NCBI RefSeq assembly: GCF_000477435.1 | Contig: NC_022576.1 | Coordinates: forward strand, 2,046,001 to 2,110,000 | Length of the DNA: 64,000 bases | From: Candidatus Symbiobacter mobilis CR | GTDB lineage: Bacteria; Pseudomonadota; Gammaproteobacteria; Burkholderiales; Burkholderiaceae_C | Direction of reading: 5' to 3' | Shown: positions 37,293 through 47,628 of the stretch, one piece after another | How positions within the stretch are numbered: the first letter of the stretch is position 1 | How the letters are laid out: every line of letters starts with the position of its first letter | Notes under the pieces: model-generated | The model's database searches: none | Told to the model about the DNA's origin: nothing | The model's input: only the letters and a program-made list of their open reading frames with translations | Program-made: the position numbers and the translations under genes

Positions 37293-40193
37293 ATGCGTTG
37301 CGGTGTCCTGGGGTGCAAGATGTTGTTCTGGGTCATGGTGATTAGCGGAGTGAACGCAGTCATCGCCATCTCGATCCAGATCTACCTGGATTACCGCAGG
37401 GATATGGAGCACCTGACGCATACCGTGCAGCTCGTCGAACGCACGCAGTTGCCCAGTCTGGTCAACGCCGTATGGACTTTCGATGCCGATCAGATCGAGC
37501 GTCTCGTCGATGGGATTGCCCAGATTCCGTGGATTGCCAGCGCACAGGTTCGCTACGGCCCCGAAGAATTGCAGTACTACGCTGCGGGCATCGTCGTCCC
37601 CGGTGCATCGGGGGGGGTCGAGTACACCCTGGTTCACCAGGAGGGGGACGTATCTTCCAGCATCGGGCATCTCTGGGTGCAGCCGAATTTCGACATCGTC
37701 GATCAGCGTGCGTGGCAACGCCTAGCCACGGTGTTGGCTACGCAGTTGTTCAAGGTGCTCGTTTTTTCCGTTTGCATGGTATGGCTGGTGCATTGGCTTA
37801 TCACGCGCCATTTGCAGCGCATCGCCCAGTTCGTGACCGGCTACCCCCCAGGCGCTGCCCCGGCGCCGCTGCGGCTGGATCGTCGCGGCAAGGCCAGCGC
37901 TCCCGATGAACTGGATCTGCTTGCCGAAAGCATCAACGATGCCTACCAACGTTTGCACGCCGCCCATGAGGCAGAAGCCAATCTGCGCGCGCAGCTCGAA
38001 ACCCGGGTGCTGGAACGCACCCACGACGTCGAACACGCCCACCAGCGGCTGCTGGCAAGCCTGCGCGGGGGGCGGCTGGCGACGTGGGAATGGAACATCG
38101 TCACCAACGTCAACCGCATGGACGATGCCTGGCTCGGCATGTTGGGCTACGAACGCGGCGAGGTTCCCGAGACCTTTGAAGGCTTTCGCAATCTGCTCCA
38201 CCCCGATGATGTGCCGGTGATGGAATCCGCAGTCAGCACCCACCTAGCGGGAGCCAGCGAGTTTTACGAGGTCGATTTCCGCATGCGCGCCAAGGATGGA
38301 CGCTGGCGCTGGATTCATGCGGGGGGCCTGGCTGTCGAGCGCGATGCTGTCGGCAAGCCCTTGCAGATGGCGGGAATCCACCTCGACATTACCGAGCGCA
38401 GACAAGCGGAGGACGCCAAGCGCACCTTCATTTCGACGGTCAGCCATGAGCTGCGAACGCCAGTCAACGCCATCATCGGCCTGTGCTCGCGGGTATTGCA
38501 CACCACGCTTACGCAAAAGCAACTGGGCTACCTGTACAAGATCGCGCAGTCTTCGGAACTATTGCTGCACATCATCAACGACTTGCTCGACTTTTCCAAG
38601 CTCGATGCGGGCAAGCTGGAGCTGGAGTACCGTCCTTTTCTGCTGCAAGACGCATTGACCCGTGTCCTCGACGTCGTCGGCATCGCCACCGAGGCACGGG
38701 GGTTGCGGCTCGTCGTCGATGTAGCGCGGAACGTTCCCCCGTGTCTGGTCGGAGACCGGCTGCGCATCGAACAAATCCTCATCAACCTTGCCGGTAACGC
38801 GGCCAAGTTCACCGACGAAGGCGAGGTGGTCCTGAGCGTGCGGGTGCTCCGGCAGAACGCTGCGTTCGCCGAGTTGCTGTTTTCCGTGCGGGATACGGGG
38901 ATCGGCATCGCGCAGGAGGACTTGCGCACGCTGTTCCATCCTTTCATCCAGCTCGATGGTTCCTTGACTCGGCGTCATGGGGGGACGGGGTTGGGGCTGG
39001 CCATCAGCAGGCAGCTTGTCGAACGTATGGGCGGGCACATTTGGGCCGAGAGCACCCTGGGGCAGGGGAGCAACTTCCAGTTTTCCGTGCAACTTGATGT
39101 GGCCGAGCCACCCCAGTCCACCACCCCTGTGGCGGTGGGGCATACCCTGCAGCCGCCCGAAGCGCTGCGCGGCAAGCGTGTTTTATTGGTGGAGGACAAC
39201 GCATTCAACCAGCAAGTGGCGTGGGAGATGTTGGAAGACGCGGGCATCGTCGTAGACCTTGCCGGGAATGGGCGGGAAGCCGTGAACAAAGTCGCCGCCG
39301 CGCCCTACGACGCCATCCTGATGGACATCCAGATGCCCGAAATGGATGGCTTGGAAGCCACTCGCCAGATTCGCGCACGTTCCGCGTCGATGGGGCTACC
39401 GATCATCGCGATGACCGCGCATGGCATGAACGAGATGCGCCAGCAAGGGAGGCAGGCCGGGGTGAGCGATTACCTCATCAAGCCCATTTCCCCCGGGTTG
39501 TTGTACAGCACCTTGCTGCAATGGGTGGCTCCCCAGGCGCGGCGAGTTCGTCGTGGCGAGTCCAGGGCTACGGATGCAGACCTTCTGCCTGCGATCCCCG
39601 GCATTGACTTACCTTTGGCGATGCGCATGGCTGCGGGTCGACCCGAGCGGCTGGTGGCCCGGTTGCAGCAATTCGTCGCGGAAATGGGCGATGCCGGTAC
39701 CCGCCTGTGCCAATGCGCACAAGCGGAGCAATGGGCGCAGTTGTGGGAACAGGCGCACGCGCTCAAAGGCGCGGCGGGGACGGTCGGGGCCAGCAGACTG
39801 CAAACCTTGGCCACGGCATTGCTCCAGGCACAGGATTCCTTGCAGAAGGTGGCGCTGTCGCAAGAAGTGACCCGGGAACTAGAGGCCATCCGCGCTGGTA
39901 TGCCGCAGTGGGGCGCTGTGGCGATGGCTCCTGCGAATGCGACCGGCCCGCAGCCGGACGCAACGCTACCCCACAGCTCCCCTGGCTCCCCCATCGCCCC
40001 CAGCACTACCGCTGCATGGGCCACCGTGGCAGACAAGGTTGCTCGGCATCTCTACGTCCCCGAAGACCTGCTTGGCAGTCTCGAAGCTGGGCTGCAAGAG
40101 GCAGGACAACGCGAGCAGATGCAGGCATTGCGCACGGCGCTGGCGCGCTTTGATTACTCCGGCGCTGCAGCGCTTGTCGAGGCATTGCGTTGA
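37293..40193 (+). CDS. hybrid histidine kinase with membrane sensor, PAS, REC and Hpt
   Basis: The 966-residue protein has TM1 (about 10-32), a periplasmic region (33-145), TM2 (VFSVCMVWLVHWLI, about 152-168), a coil and a PAS domain (about 265-375, ending in LDITERR). The kinase core has H-box STVSHELRTPVNAIIG, N-box NLAGNAAKFTDEGE and G-box [10 protein letters not shown]. The receiver (VLLVEDNAFNQ, Asp in MDIQMPEMDG) is followed by an Hpt (AHALKGAAGTVGA). A Pro/Thr/Ser-rich linker leads to a short C-terminal helix region. ATG at 37293 follows GAGGAAAACC, and the longer upstream frame is low-complexity. Its stop lies inside the right copy of a 32-bp inverted repeat. Confidence 0.92.
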   Translation: MRCGVLGCKMLFWVMVISGVNAVIAISIQIYLDYRRDMEHLTHTVQLVERTQLPSLVNAVWTFDADQIERLVDGIAQIPWIASAQVRYGPEELQYYAAGIVVPGASGGVEYTLVHQEGDVSSSIGHLWVQPNFDIVDQRAWQRLATVLATQLFKVLVFSVCMVWLVHWLITRHLQRIAQFVTGYPPGAAPAPLRLDRRGKASAPDELDLLAESINDAYQRLHAAHEAEANLRAQLETRVLERTHDVEHAHQRLLASLRGGRLATWEWNIVTNVNRMDDAWLGMLGYERGEVPETFEGFRNLLHPDDVPVMESAVSTHLAGASEFYEVDFRMRAKDGRWRWIHAGGLAVERDAVGKPLQMAGIHLDITERRQAEDAKRTFISTVSHELRTPVNAIIGLCSRVLHTTLTQKQLGYLYKIAQSSELLLHIINDLLDFSKLDAGKLELEYRPFLLQDALTRVLDVVGIATEARGLRLVVDVARNVPPCLVGDRLRIEQILINLAGNAAKFTDEGEVVLSVRVLRQNAAFAELLFSVRDTGIGIAQEDLRTLFHPFIQLDGSLTRRHGGTGLGLAISRQLVERMGGHIWAESTLGQGSNFQFSVQLDVAEPPQSTTPVAVGHTLQPPEALRGKRVLLVEDNAFNQQVAWEMLEDAGIVVDLAGNGREAVNKVAAAPYDAILMDIQMPEMDGLEATRQIRARSASMGLPIIAMTAHGMNEMRQQGRQAGVSDYLIKPISPGLLYSTLLQWVAPQARRVRRGESRATDADLLPAIPGIDLPLAMRMAAGRPERLVARLQQFVAEMGDAGTRLCQCAQAEQWAQLWEQAHALKGAAGTVGASRLQTLATALLQAQDSLQKVALSQEVTRELEAIRAGMPQWGAVAMAPANATGPQPDATLPHSSPGSPIAPSTTAAWATVADKVARHLYVPEDLLGSLEAGLQEAGQREQMQALRTALARFDYSGAAALVEALR

Positions 40194-40221
40194 ACCCAGA
40201 TAGTCCATAAGGCGCACCTTC
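40190..40221. repeat. inverted repeat, right copy
   Basis: This is the inverted partner of 37117-37148 with one mismatch in 32. It includes the TGA stop (40191-40193) of the hybrid kinase gene. Confidence 0.85.
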
Positions 40222-40253
40222 GGTGCTGTTTGCGTACAGGCGGCGCACTGCCT

Positions 40254-40277
40254 TGTGGGAGCGACGGAAGTCGCGAT
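40254..40277 (+). repeat. REP-like palindrome, copy 2
   Basis: The 24-base unit opens TGTGGGAGCGACGGAAGTCG and ends CGAT. It carries the stem GCGAC / GTCGC. It lies in the 160-bp gap before the solute-binding protein gene. Confidence 0.75.
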
Positions 40278-40353
40278 GGCTGCGCTACGAAGGCTGTGGC
40301 ACGCCATTGGTGGGCGCTCGGGATAATCCCGCGCACCATTTTGGAGGTGCGCC

Positions 40354-41232
40354 ATGGGGTTGTTGCTGCGTCGTTTGTTGCGCTGTGGGGTGTGGTTGTC
40401 ATTCCTTGCGGCAGCGTCTGCGATACAGGCCACGCCTGCCGTGCAGGCTGCACCTGCTGTGAAGGCTGCATCTGCCGTCGAGGCCACGCCTCCCGTGGTT
40501 TGCGGGCCGAAACCCATTAGCGTGGCGTTTTACGAATTCGGGTATTTCTACTACGTCGAGAACGGCAAGGCCCAAGGCATCGACAAAGATATCGTCGATG
40601 AACTCGAACGCCGCAGCGGGTGTGCCTTTGCCCGGAGTTTGATGGTGCGTGCGCGCATTTGGGCCAACCTGGCCAGCGGGGATCTGGATATGAGCGTTTC
40701 CGGCATCCAGAACCCGCAGCGCGATACCTTTGCATGGTTTGCGCACTACCTGACGATGAAGAACCACGCAATCTTGCGTGCGGACATCGTTCCCATCGTG
40801 CGCAACGCAGGCGATTTTTTGGCGCAGCCCATGCGGCAGTTCGGCGTGGTGCGCGCCTTTCAGCACGGGGCTGACCAAGAGCGCTGGCTGGCCATCCTGC
40901 GCGCTGCGGGCCGGGTGCAGGAAAGCCCGGATGTCGAGACGATCTTCAAAAAACTGCGTGAGCGGCGTGTCGATGCGATGTTTTCGCAACCGCCGGTGTA
41001 CCGCAAAAAAATTGCCGACCTGGGCCTGCAACACCTGGTGCATGTGCAGGACTGGACGCCCACGGAACAAGGCGTTCCCCACGGGTTGATCCTCGCCAAG
41101 AGTCGTTTCGGCGAAGAAAACGCCCGCCAGTGGCGTGCTCTGATCGATGCAATGCGTGCGGACGGTACCCTCCAACGTATCTATTCCCGCTACCTGCCGG
41201 TGGAGGAAGCAAAGCAGTTGTTGGCGTTCTAG
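40354..41232 (+). CDS. periplasmic solute-binding protein, amino-acid type (SBP_bac_3)
   Basis: The 292-residue product has a signal peptide ([20 protein letters not shown]), an Ala/Val/Pro-rich spacer of short VxAAPAV-like repeats (about 30-48) and one bilobed binding domain. Family features are [35 protein letters not shown], and [13 protein letters not shown] near the end. ATG at 40354 has GGAGG seven bases upstream. No ABC permease or ATPase follows; the next genes are a hybrid kinase and a GGDEF-EAL protein. It may therefore act as a ligand sensor for the kinase rather than in transport; this is inference from context. Confidence 0.85.
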   Translation: MGLLLRRLLRCGVWLSFLAAASAIQATPAVQAAPAVKAASAVEATPPVVCGPKPISVAFYEFGYFYYVENGKAQGIDKDIVDELERRSGCAFARSLMVRARIWANLASGDLDMSVSGIQNPQRDTFAWFAHYLTMKNHAILRADIVPIVRNAGDFLAQPMRQFGVVRAFQHGADQERWLAILRAAGRVQESPDVETIFKKLRERRVDAMFSQPPVYRKKIADLGLQHLVHVQDWTPTEQGVPHGLILAKSRFGEENARQWRALIDAMRADGTLQRIYSRYLPVEEAKQLLAF

Positions 41233-41264
41233 CCGCCGAGTCCGAGGTGTTGCGCGGGTTCACC

Positions 41265-44255
41265 ATGTCCGCCCCTTCTGCTCCCTTCACGCGGCCCACA
41301 CGTGCGCTCACCCGCGTGCTGCTGTTGCGCCTGCTGCCGATTTACCTGGTGTTTGTGTGCTTGGTCGTCGGGCTGCGTCTGGGGTTGGAATACGAGCGCG
41401 TGCGTACGCAGACCATCGAAGACCTACATGCGTTGGCATCGACGTCGGCTCCCAGCGCCGAATCGGCGCTGTGGGAATTCCAAGACTCGCTTATCGAAGC
41501 CATGGCGCGGGGCATCGGCGCGCATCCGATGGTGGTGTATGTTGACATTCGCGCCCTGCGCGGGGGGCTGAGCGCAACGTGGCAATCCGAGCGCCCGGTT
41601 GCGGTGTCGGAGGATTTGCGTGTCGTCCTCCCCCTCTATCGCCAAGGCATTGATAGCGTTCGCGAACATCTGGGAACGCTGACCATCGCGTCCAGCGACA
41701 CGCTGCTGCGTGAGCGGATGCGTGCCGTTCTGATCCCCGTGCTCGTTTTTGGCACGGCGCAGTTGCTGTTCGTCAGCATCGTGCTGTGGTTGCTTGCGCA
41801 TGCGTTGGTGGTGCGGCCACTGGTGGAGTTTTCCACGCAAGTAGCCGCGTTGACTGGCAGCGATTTGGGGCGCCCCATCGACCTGGGCACCATAGAAATC
41901 GCCGAAATCGACACCCTCCAGAGCGGGTTCAACCGCCTGATGCAGCAGCTCGCCGTCAGCCACGCCGAAGTTGCCGCGCACAACATCGCCTTGGAACACC
42001 GGGTTGCCTTGCGCACCCGGGAGGCCGAAGCCGCCAAACAAGCCGCAGAGCAAGCCAACCAGGCCAAGTCCGCATTCCTGGCCAACATGAGCCACGAGAT
42101 TCGCACGCCAATGAACGCCGTGCTGGGGCTGACGCGCCTGCTGCTCGATACGCGCCTTGATGCCCAGCAGCGCGACTATCTGGAAAAGTCCTATGCCTCG
42201 TCGCGGGCTTTGTTGCGTATCCTCAACGACATCCTCGATTATTCGAAGATCGAAGCAGGCAGGCTGGAAATCGAGCGCGTGCCCATGCGTATCGAAGAAG
42301 CCTTGTGCGACGTGGCCGACCTGTTTGCCCCCCTGATCGACGGCAAGGGGCTGGAACTCTTCCTCGACATCGCTCCAGACCTGCCGCACGAAGTCATTGG
42401 CGACCCCCTGCGCTTGACGCAGGTGTTGCACAACCTTGTGGGTAACGCGGTCAAATTTACCGAGCGCGGCGAAATCCACGTTCAGGCCAGCGTGGCCCAG
42501 CAAGACGACGATGCGCTGCTGCTGCGTTTTGCGGTGCGCGATACGGGAATCGGGTTGTCCCGCGAGCAGGCCGAACGGCTGTTCCATGCCTTCAGCCAGG
42601 CCGACAACTCGATCACGCGGAAGTTTGGCGGAACAGGGTTGGGGCTGTCGATCAGCCAGCGCCTCGTCGAACTGATGGGCGGCGAGATCGCCGTTAGCGG
42701 TGAAGAAGGCAAGGGGGCCACGTTCACCTTCACCGTGCGCGTAGGCCGATCCCGCACCGTGACGCGGGACTTGCAGCAGCTTGGGCGCTTGCATGTTCTG
42801 GTTGCCGACGACCAAGAGACCTCTCGCATGATCTTGCGCCACCTGCTCGAAGCCTGGGGCTTTTCCTGCGAGTGCGTCCAATCTGGCGAGGCCGCGCTGC
42901 GTGCAATCCAGAAAGCCTTTGACGCCCAGCATCCCTTCGATGCCATCCTGCTCGATTGGCGGATGCCAGGGATGGACGGCCTGGCCGTGGCCCGCGCGCT
43001 CGAAACCCACAGCGCGGGACAGCCTTCGCCACTGATCTTCATGGTCACCGCGCACGACCAGGCTGATCTGCGCCGGGAGGCCGGTTCCCTGCCGCTCAGC
43101 GGAGTGCTGCGCAAACCGGTGACGCCCTCGTATCTGCTCGATGCGCTCCTCGACGCACGTGGGCAGCACGGTGGATCACAGGGGGGACAAGAGGGTGGAC
43201 AACAGAGCGGTACACGCTTGCATCGCACGGTGCGTGCCGAAGCGTCCTGCGCAGTGCGCTTCGACGGGGCGCACATCCTGCTGGTCGAAGACAACCTCAT
43301 CAACCAGGATGTGGCCGCTGGCTTCCTCAAAAAACGCGGCGTACACGTCACAGTGGCCGACCATGGCGGCGAGGCCGTGGCATGGATGAAAAAGTCCCCC
43401 TTCGACCTGGTGCTGATGGATTTGCACATGCCGGTGATGGATGGGCTGGAGGCCACGCGGCGAATCCGCGCCATGTCCTTGGCCCACCAGCCGCCGATCG
43501 TCGCGATGACGGCTGCGGTGTTGCAAGAAGACCGGGAGCGCTGCCAACAAGCGGGAATGGTCGATTTCGTCGCCAAGCCGGTCGATCCCGATGCACTGTG
43601 CGCCACGCTCGCCCAATGGCTCCCCCCGAAATACGTCCACAAGGACGCCCCCGAGCAGCCCACGCAGGCCGAATCTCTCCCAGCCCTGCCGGGTGTGCAT
43701 ACCGCCACCGCATTGCGGCGCGTGGGCGGAGACCCCGCATTGCTGCTGCGCTTACTGGGGCAGTTCTTGCAGGACCAAGCAGCATTTCCTGCACTGCTCG
43801 ACGCAGCGTTGCAGCGTGGCGAGCGGGAGCACGCCCTCTCGCTGGTGCATACCCTCAAGGGGGTGTCGGCCAACCTGGGCATGCTTGATGTATCTGACGC
43901 TGCGCGCAACTATGAAGCGGAACTCAAAACCGCCATCGCAGGCAGCGGCAAACAACGCTTGCTCGAAGCGTTGGACAAGCAGCTCGACGCACTGCGCGTC
44001 GTGTTGCCCACGCCTGCTTCTGGCGAACGCGAAGGCCCTTCCCACGGCCAGTTGCGGGCGTTGCTCGACACCATTGACCCACTGCTCGCCGCGCAACGAT
44101 TGGTACCGGAGGAAACGATGGTTGCGTTGCGTGCGTTTCCCTCGGTGGAATGCGCTGCGATGGTCGAAGCCATCGACCGTTTCGATTTCGACGGCGCGAC
44201 GCAAGCCTCTTCCCGGCTACGTTCCACCCTGGCGCAATCGGGAGAGTCGGCATGA
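41265..44255 (+). CDS. hybrid histidine kinase with HAMP, two REC domains and Hpt
   Basis: The 996-residue protein has TM1 (about 17-42), a periplasmic domain (43-150), TM2 ([20 protein letters not shown], about 152-180) and a HAMP domain. The kinase core has H-box [15 protein letters not shown]-box [14 protein letters not shown] and G-box [13 protein letters not shown]1 ([10 protein letters not shown], Asp in [10 protein letters not shown]) and REC2 (LVEDNLINQ, Asp in [10 protein letters not shown]) precede an Hpt ([13 protein letters not shown]). ATG at 41265 follows the binding-protein stop by 32 bp. Its stop overlaps the start of the GGDEF-EAL regulator by ATGA. The three genes look like one signalling operon. 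Confidence 0.93.
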   Translation: MSAPSAPFTRPTRALTRVLLLRLLPIYLVFVCLVVGLRLGLEYERVRTQTIEDLHALASTSAPSAESALWEFQDSLIEAMARGIGAHPMVVYVDIRALRGGLSATWQSERPVAVSEDLRVVLPLYRQGIDSVREHLGTLTIASSDTLLRERMRAVLIPVLVFGTAQLLFVSIVLWLLAHALVVRPLVEFSTQVAALTGSDLGRPIDLGTIEIAEIDTLQSGFNRLMQQLAVSHAEVAAHNIALEHRVALRTREAEAAKQAAEQANQAKSAFLANMSHEIRTPMNAVLGLTRLLLDTRLDAQQRDYLEKSYASSRALLRILNDILDYSKIEAGRLEIERVPMRIEEALCDVADLFAPLIDGKGLELFLDIAPDLPHEVIGDPLRLTQVLHNLVGNAVKFTERGEIHVQASVAQQDDDALLLRFAVRDTGIGLSREQAERLFHAFSQADNSITRKFGGTGLGLSISQRLVELMGGEIAVSGEEGKGATFTFTVRVGRSRTVTRDLQQLGRLHVLVADDQETSRMILRHLLEAWGFSCECVQSGEAALRAIQKAFDAQHPFDAILLDWRMPGMDGLAVARALETHSAGQPSPLIFMVTAHDQADLRREAGSLPLSGVLRKPVTPSYLLDALLDARGQHGGSQGGQEGGQQSGTRLHRTVRAEASCAVRFDGAHILLVEDNLINQDVAAGFLKKRGVHVTVADHGGEAVAWMKKSPFDLVLMDLHMPVMDGLEATRRIRAMSLAHQPPIVAMTAAVLQEDRERCQQAGMVDFVAKPVDPDALCATLAQWLPPKYVHKDAPEQPTQAESLPALPGVHTATALRRVGGDPALLLRLLGQFLQDQAAFPALLDAALQRGEREHALSLVHTLKGVSANLGMLDVSDAARNYEAELKTAIAGSGKQRLLEALDKQLDALRVVLPTPASGEREGPSHGQLRALLDTIDPLLAAQRLVPEETMVALRAFPSVECAAMVEAIDRFDFDGATQASSRLRSTLAQSGESA

Positions 44256-46354
44256 AGGGTCTCGAAACCACCCAGGGCAGACCGCTGGTATTGCTGGTCG
44301 ATGACCAACCGACTAATCTGCACATCCTGTCCTCGGCGCTCAAAAGCGATTACGAGCTGTGCTTTGCCACGAGCGGTGAGACGGCGCTCAAACTCGCCCA
44401 TGCCCTGCAGCCGCCGCAACTGATCCTGCTTGACGTGATGATGCCGGGGATGGACGGCATCGAGGTGCTGCGCCACCTGCGGGGCGACGAACGCACCCGG
44501 GACATCCCGGTCGTCCTGGTCAGTGCGGACACCTCCGAACAAACGCAGCTCGACGGGCTGGACCTGGGGGCCGACGATTACTTGACCAAGCCCGTACTCA
44601 CTTCGGTGCTGCAAGCGCGGGTGCGCAACCTGCTGCTGCGCAAGCTCGGAGAAAGCCAGTTGCGATTGGCTGCGCATGTGTTCGAACACAGCGGCGAAGC
44701 CATCATCCTGTGCGACAACGACAACCGCATCATGGAGGTGAACCCTGCGTTTACGCGGATGACGGGCTATACCCAGGACGAGGTACGCGGCCAAGACCCC
44801 AAGCTATTGAGCGCGGGCCGCACCGAAGCGGGTCTCTACCAGGGCATGTGGGCCGCCATCCGCCAGAACGGTTTTTGGCAGGGCGAGATGTGGGATCGCC
44901 ACAAAAATGGCAGCGTGTACCCCAAGCTGCTGACGATCTCGGTCGTGCGCAACCGCTTGGGCGGGGTGGACTATTACATCGGCAGCTTTGCCAGCCTGAC
45001 CGAGCAAAAAGAGGCCGAGGATCGCATCCGCCACCTTGCGCACCACGATCCCCTGACCGGGCTGCCCAACCGGCTGCACCTGCAAGGAACGCTACAGCGG
45101 GACTTGGCGCTGTCTCGGCGCGAGAACCGGCCCCTGGGGCTGATGTTCATCGACCTCGACCGCTTCAAGACGATCAACGACACCCTGGGCCACCACGTTG
45201 GCGACGAGCTGTTGATGGAAGTGTCCCGGCGGCTGCGCAACTGCGTGCGCGAGAGCGACATCGTTGCCCGCCTGGGCGGGGACGAATTCGTCGTGCTGCT
45301 CAGCGGTGCGGGCGCTACTGCGGCGGCGCAGGTGGCCGAGAAGATCATCACTCTCGTCGCGCAGCCCTATGAAATGTACGGGCACACGCTGCGCACTTCG
45401 CCCAGCATCGGCATCAGCCTGTTCCCGGAAGACGGCGCAGATGCCGATACCCTGATGCGCAACGCCGATTTGGCGATGTACCAGGCCAAGTCCCGGGGGC
45501 GCAACAACGCGCAGTTTTTCAGCCAAGGCGTGAACCAGGCTGCACGAGAACGGCTGCGGCTGGAAAACGATCTGCATTTGGCATTGGAACGCGGGCAATT
45601 GCAGTTGTACTACCAGCCCTTGGTCGATACCTTGAGCACCGAGGTCGTCGTTGTCGAGGCACTGCTACGTTGGCATCACCCCGAACTGGGGATGGTGCCG
45701 CCGGATCAATTCATCCCTCTGGCCGAGGAAATCGGGCTGATCCTCCCGTTGGGGAGCTGGGTGCTCCACCAGGCTTGCCAACAATTGCGGCACTGGCGCG
45801 ACGCAGGCCATGCCACCGTGCGCGTCGCCGTCAACTTGTCGCTGCACCAGTTGCGGCAGGAGAGTTTTGCGCACCATATCGTCGAAATTCTCCACGGCTA
45901 CCGCCTGCATGGCCGCGACATCGAGCTGGAATTGACCGAATCGATGGCGATGCAAAACCCCGAAGAAACCATCCGGGTGCTGCATCTGCTACGCGCCCAG
46001 GCCATCGACTTGGCGCTCGACGACTTTGGCACGGGTTATTCCTCGCTGAATCACCTCAAGCTGCTGCCGATCCAGCGTCTCAAGCTCGACCGGTCTTTCG
46101 TCCGCGACATCGAAACCGACCCCCATGACACCGCCATCTGCTCCGCCACCGTGGCTCTGGCCCACGCGATGGGGCTGCGTGTCGTCGCGGAAGGGGTGGA
46201 AACCCCGGCGCAACACGCCTTTCTGCAATCGCTGGGCTGTGACGTGATGCAGGGATACCTGTTTGCCCGCCCTCAGCCCGCAGATGTGCTGGACTTGGGG
46301 CGGAGGTATGCGGGGGAAGGCTCTTACGCTCTTAGTACGACGATCCCACTGTAA
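44252..46354 (+). CDS. response regulator with PAS, GGDEF and EAL domains
   Basis: The 700-residue protein has a receiver (8-125; LLVDDQP, Asp in [13 protein letters not shown], Lys in LTKPV), PAS (about 140-255), GGDEF (about 265-425) and EAL (about 440-690). The cyclase site LGGDEF and the inhibitory RESD five residues before it are intact. So are [22 protein letters not shown] and LKLDRSF for the phosphodiesterase. ATG at 44252 overlaps the upstream kinase stop and has GGAGAG before it. Phosphoryl transfer from that kinase's Hpt is the likely input. It overlaps the convergent gene at 46332 by 23 bp. Confidence 0.94.
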   Translation: MKGLETTQGRPLVLLVDDQPTNLHILSSALKSDYELCFATSGETALKLAHALQPPQLILLDVMMPGMDGIEVLRHLRGDERTRDIPVVLVSADTSEQTQLDGLDLGADDYLTKPVLTSVLQARVRNLLLRKLGESQLRLAAHVFEHSGEAIILCDNDNRIMEVNPAFTRMTGYTQDEVRGQDPKLLSAGRTEAGLYQGMWAAIRQNGFWQGEMWDRHKNGSVYPKLLTISVVRNRLGGVDYYIGSFASLTEQKEAEDRIRHLAHHDPLTGLPNRLHLQGTLQRDLALSRRENRPLGLMFIDLDRFKTINDTLGHHVGDELLMEVSRRLRNCVRESDIVARLGGDEFVVLLSGAGATAAAQVAEKIITLVAQPYEMYGHTLRTSPSIGISLFPEDGADADTLMRNADLAMYQAKSRGRNNAQFFSQGVNQAARERLRLENDLHLALERGQLQLYYQPLVDTLSTEVVVVEALLRWHHPELGMVPPDQFIPLAEEIGLILPLGSWVLHQACQQLRHWRDAGHATVRVAVNLSLHQLRQESFAHHIVEILHGYRLHGRDIELELTESMAMQNPEETIRVLHLLRAQAIDLALDDFGTGYSSLNHLKLLPIQRLKLDRSFVRDIETDPHDTAICSATVALAHAMGLRVVAEGVETPAQHAFLQSLGCDVMQGYLFARPQPADVLDLGRRYAGEGSYALSTTIPL

Positions 46355-47027
46355 CGATGGTGGGCTGTGCGACGGAGGGCTGGGCTGCCTTGGTGACGGC
46401 TTCGCCGGTCAGCGGATCGATATCCACGCCAAACTTGGCGTAAAAGTCTTTCTTGTTGTTGTAGACGGGCTTGCCTGCATAACGGCCTTTTTGGTTGGTG
46501 ATCGTTTCTTCCAGCCAGGCTTGGAATGCATCCGAGAAGTATCTTTGCGCTTTGTCGATGCCACCTTGCAGAATGGTGGCAATGAAAGATTGCTCCCAGG
46601 ACCGGCCGCCATAACGTTGATTGGCATTCCAAACGAGGGACGTCGCATGGCTCATCGGGTCGCCTTTGCTGTTTGTGGGCATTTTGAAGCCATAGTCGGA
46701 TAGCCAAAAGGTACCGACGATCAATTCGGGCTTGGCGACCTTGGTCTTGGCTTTTTTGGATTCCGCCTCCGGCTCCTCGATGGCCGACTTGGGTGGGTTC
46801 ATCCGCATTTGTATTTCGTACGCGAAATCTACGAGCTTGAAATCGTAGTCCCGGATGTAGCCCTCGACCGTCACCCGGGCTTTCTCGCGCTCTTGGCCGT
46901 AGTCTTGCAGCGCCTTATTGGTTTCTTTGATCCGTGCGAACAGATCTTCCAAAGCCAACTCATCGTTGACAGCCTCCAGTCTTTGAATGAGCGCGGCTTT
47001 TTTCTGCAAAAATTCGTTGTATTTCAT
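46332..47027 (-). CDS. uncharacterised protein with N-terminal coiled coil
   Basis: I do not recognise this 231-residue protein. Residues 1-75 form a charged heptad-like helix ([20 protein letters not shown]), loosely like the oligomerisation helix of H-NS-type proteins, but the DNA-binding signature of that family is absent. A lysine- and glutamate-rich linker (about 80-100) leads to a C-terminal region with [21 protein letters not shown] and [16 protein letters not shown]. Codon use is less GC-biased than its neighbours. ATG at 47027 has GAAGAG upstream; 20 residues of further open frame exist. It may be horizontally acquired. Confidence 0.5.
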   Translation of the reverse strand: MKYNEFLQKKAALIQRLEAVNDELALEDLFARIKETNKALQDYGQEREKARVTVEGYIRDYDFKLVDFAYEIQMRMNPPKSAIEEPEAESKKAKTKVAKPELIVGTFWLSDYGFKMPTNSKGDPMSHATSLVWNANQRYGGRSWEQSFIATILQGGIDKAQRYFSDAFQAWLEETITNQKGRYAGKPVYNNKKDFYAKFGVDIDPLTGEAVTKAAQPSVAQPTIVTVGSSY

Positions 47028-47285
47028 GGTGATCTCTTCAAGTAAAGGACGAAAAGGTGGAAAGATGTGAAAAGGAACGGTCAACAAGCCTCGAAAAAGC
47101 CTGTTGATCGAGAAATTGTACTAGCATTTTCTATCCCCGCCTTGTGTACTACCTTACCCTTTGGCATATCGGGTGGCGATTTGTTGATCACAGGCTACGG
47201 TAAGCAAACATCTTTGGGGCTTCGGAACCCATCGCGATGACCGGGCTACTAGTAGTGGGAACAAGGTTGGCGCATTCCGAGCTGT
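47028..47285. other. intergenic stretch without recognisable gene
   Basis: This stretch upstream of the coiled-coil gene is visibly less GC-rich than the neighbouring operons. It should hold that gene's promoter, but no confident -35/-10 pair was found. A REP-like palindrome and a MITE-like element follow. Confidence 0.4.
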
Positions 47286-47309
47286 ATCGCGACTTCCGTC
47301 GCTCCTACA
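47286..47309 (-). repeat. REP-like palindrome, copy 3 (inverted)
   Basis: The reverse complement opens TGTAGGAGCGACGGAAGTCG, matching copy 2 at 40254-40277 at all but one position. It lies 20 bp before the MITE-like element. Confidence 0.75.
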
Positions 47310-47328
47310 ACGTATTGGATGCGCTGCG

Positions 47329-47491
47329 CTTAGAACCTATTCCAGTAGGGGCTGCGCCATCGCATTGCACGCGGCGGCGGTGCTCGAAATCCTCATGTAC
47401 TGTCAGTACATTCCGGTTCCTGCGCTCCGGCGCCACGCACACTGCTTCGGCTCGCCTGCCTACTGAAATCGGTTCTTAAATAGGTTCTTAG
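47329..47491. mobile_element. MITE-like non-coding repeat element, full copy
   Basis: This 163-bp segment is bounded by inverted ends: CTTAGAACCTATTCCAGTAG on the left, and on the right the reverse complement reads AAGAACCGATTTCAGTAGGC with a second AAGAACCTATTT unit outside it. Near its centre is a perfect palindrome, ATGTACTG-T-CAGTACAT (47395-47411). Half of it recurs at 12255-12324 and its left end at 5858-5883. There is no transposase, so it would need one supplied elsewhere. Open frames across it look accidental. Confidence 0.7.
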
Positions 47492-47628
47492 CAGGGTGGT
47501 ATGGGCAACGGGGTGCGGTGTGGGGCGCGTCGATGGCGGCGAGGGCTGGAGTAGGCTGCTTCGCCGCGCTACGATCAAGCAGTGCCCAGCACCCCCACTG
47601 CAAGGATGACCGAGGAAAGGAGTCAACC

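Noticed and set aside
47393..47626. 77-residue minus-strand open frame in the repeat region
   Set aside because: Its C-terminus is translated from the MITE-like element; similar frames recur wherever the repeat is present and do not indicate a gene.
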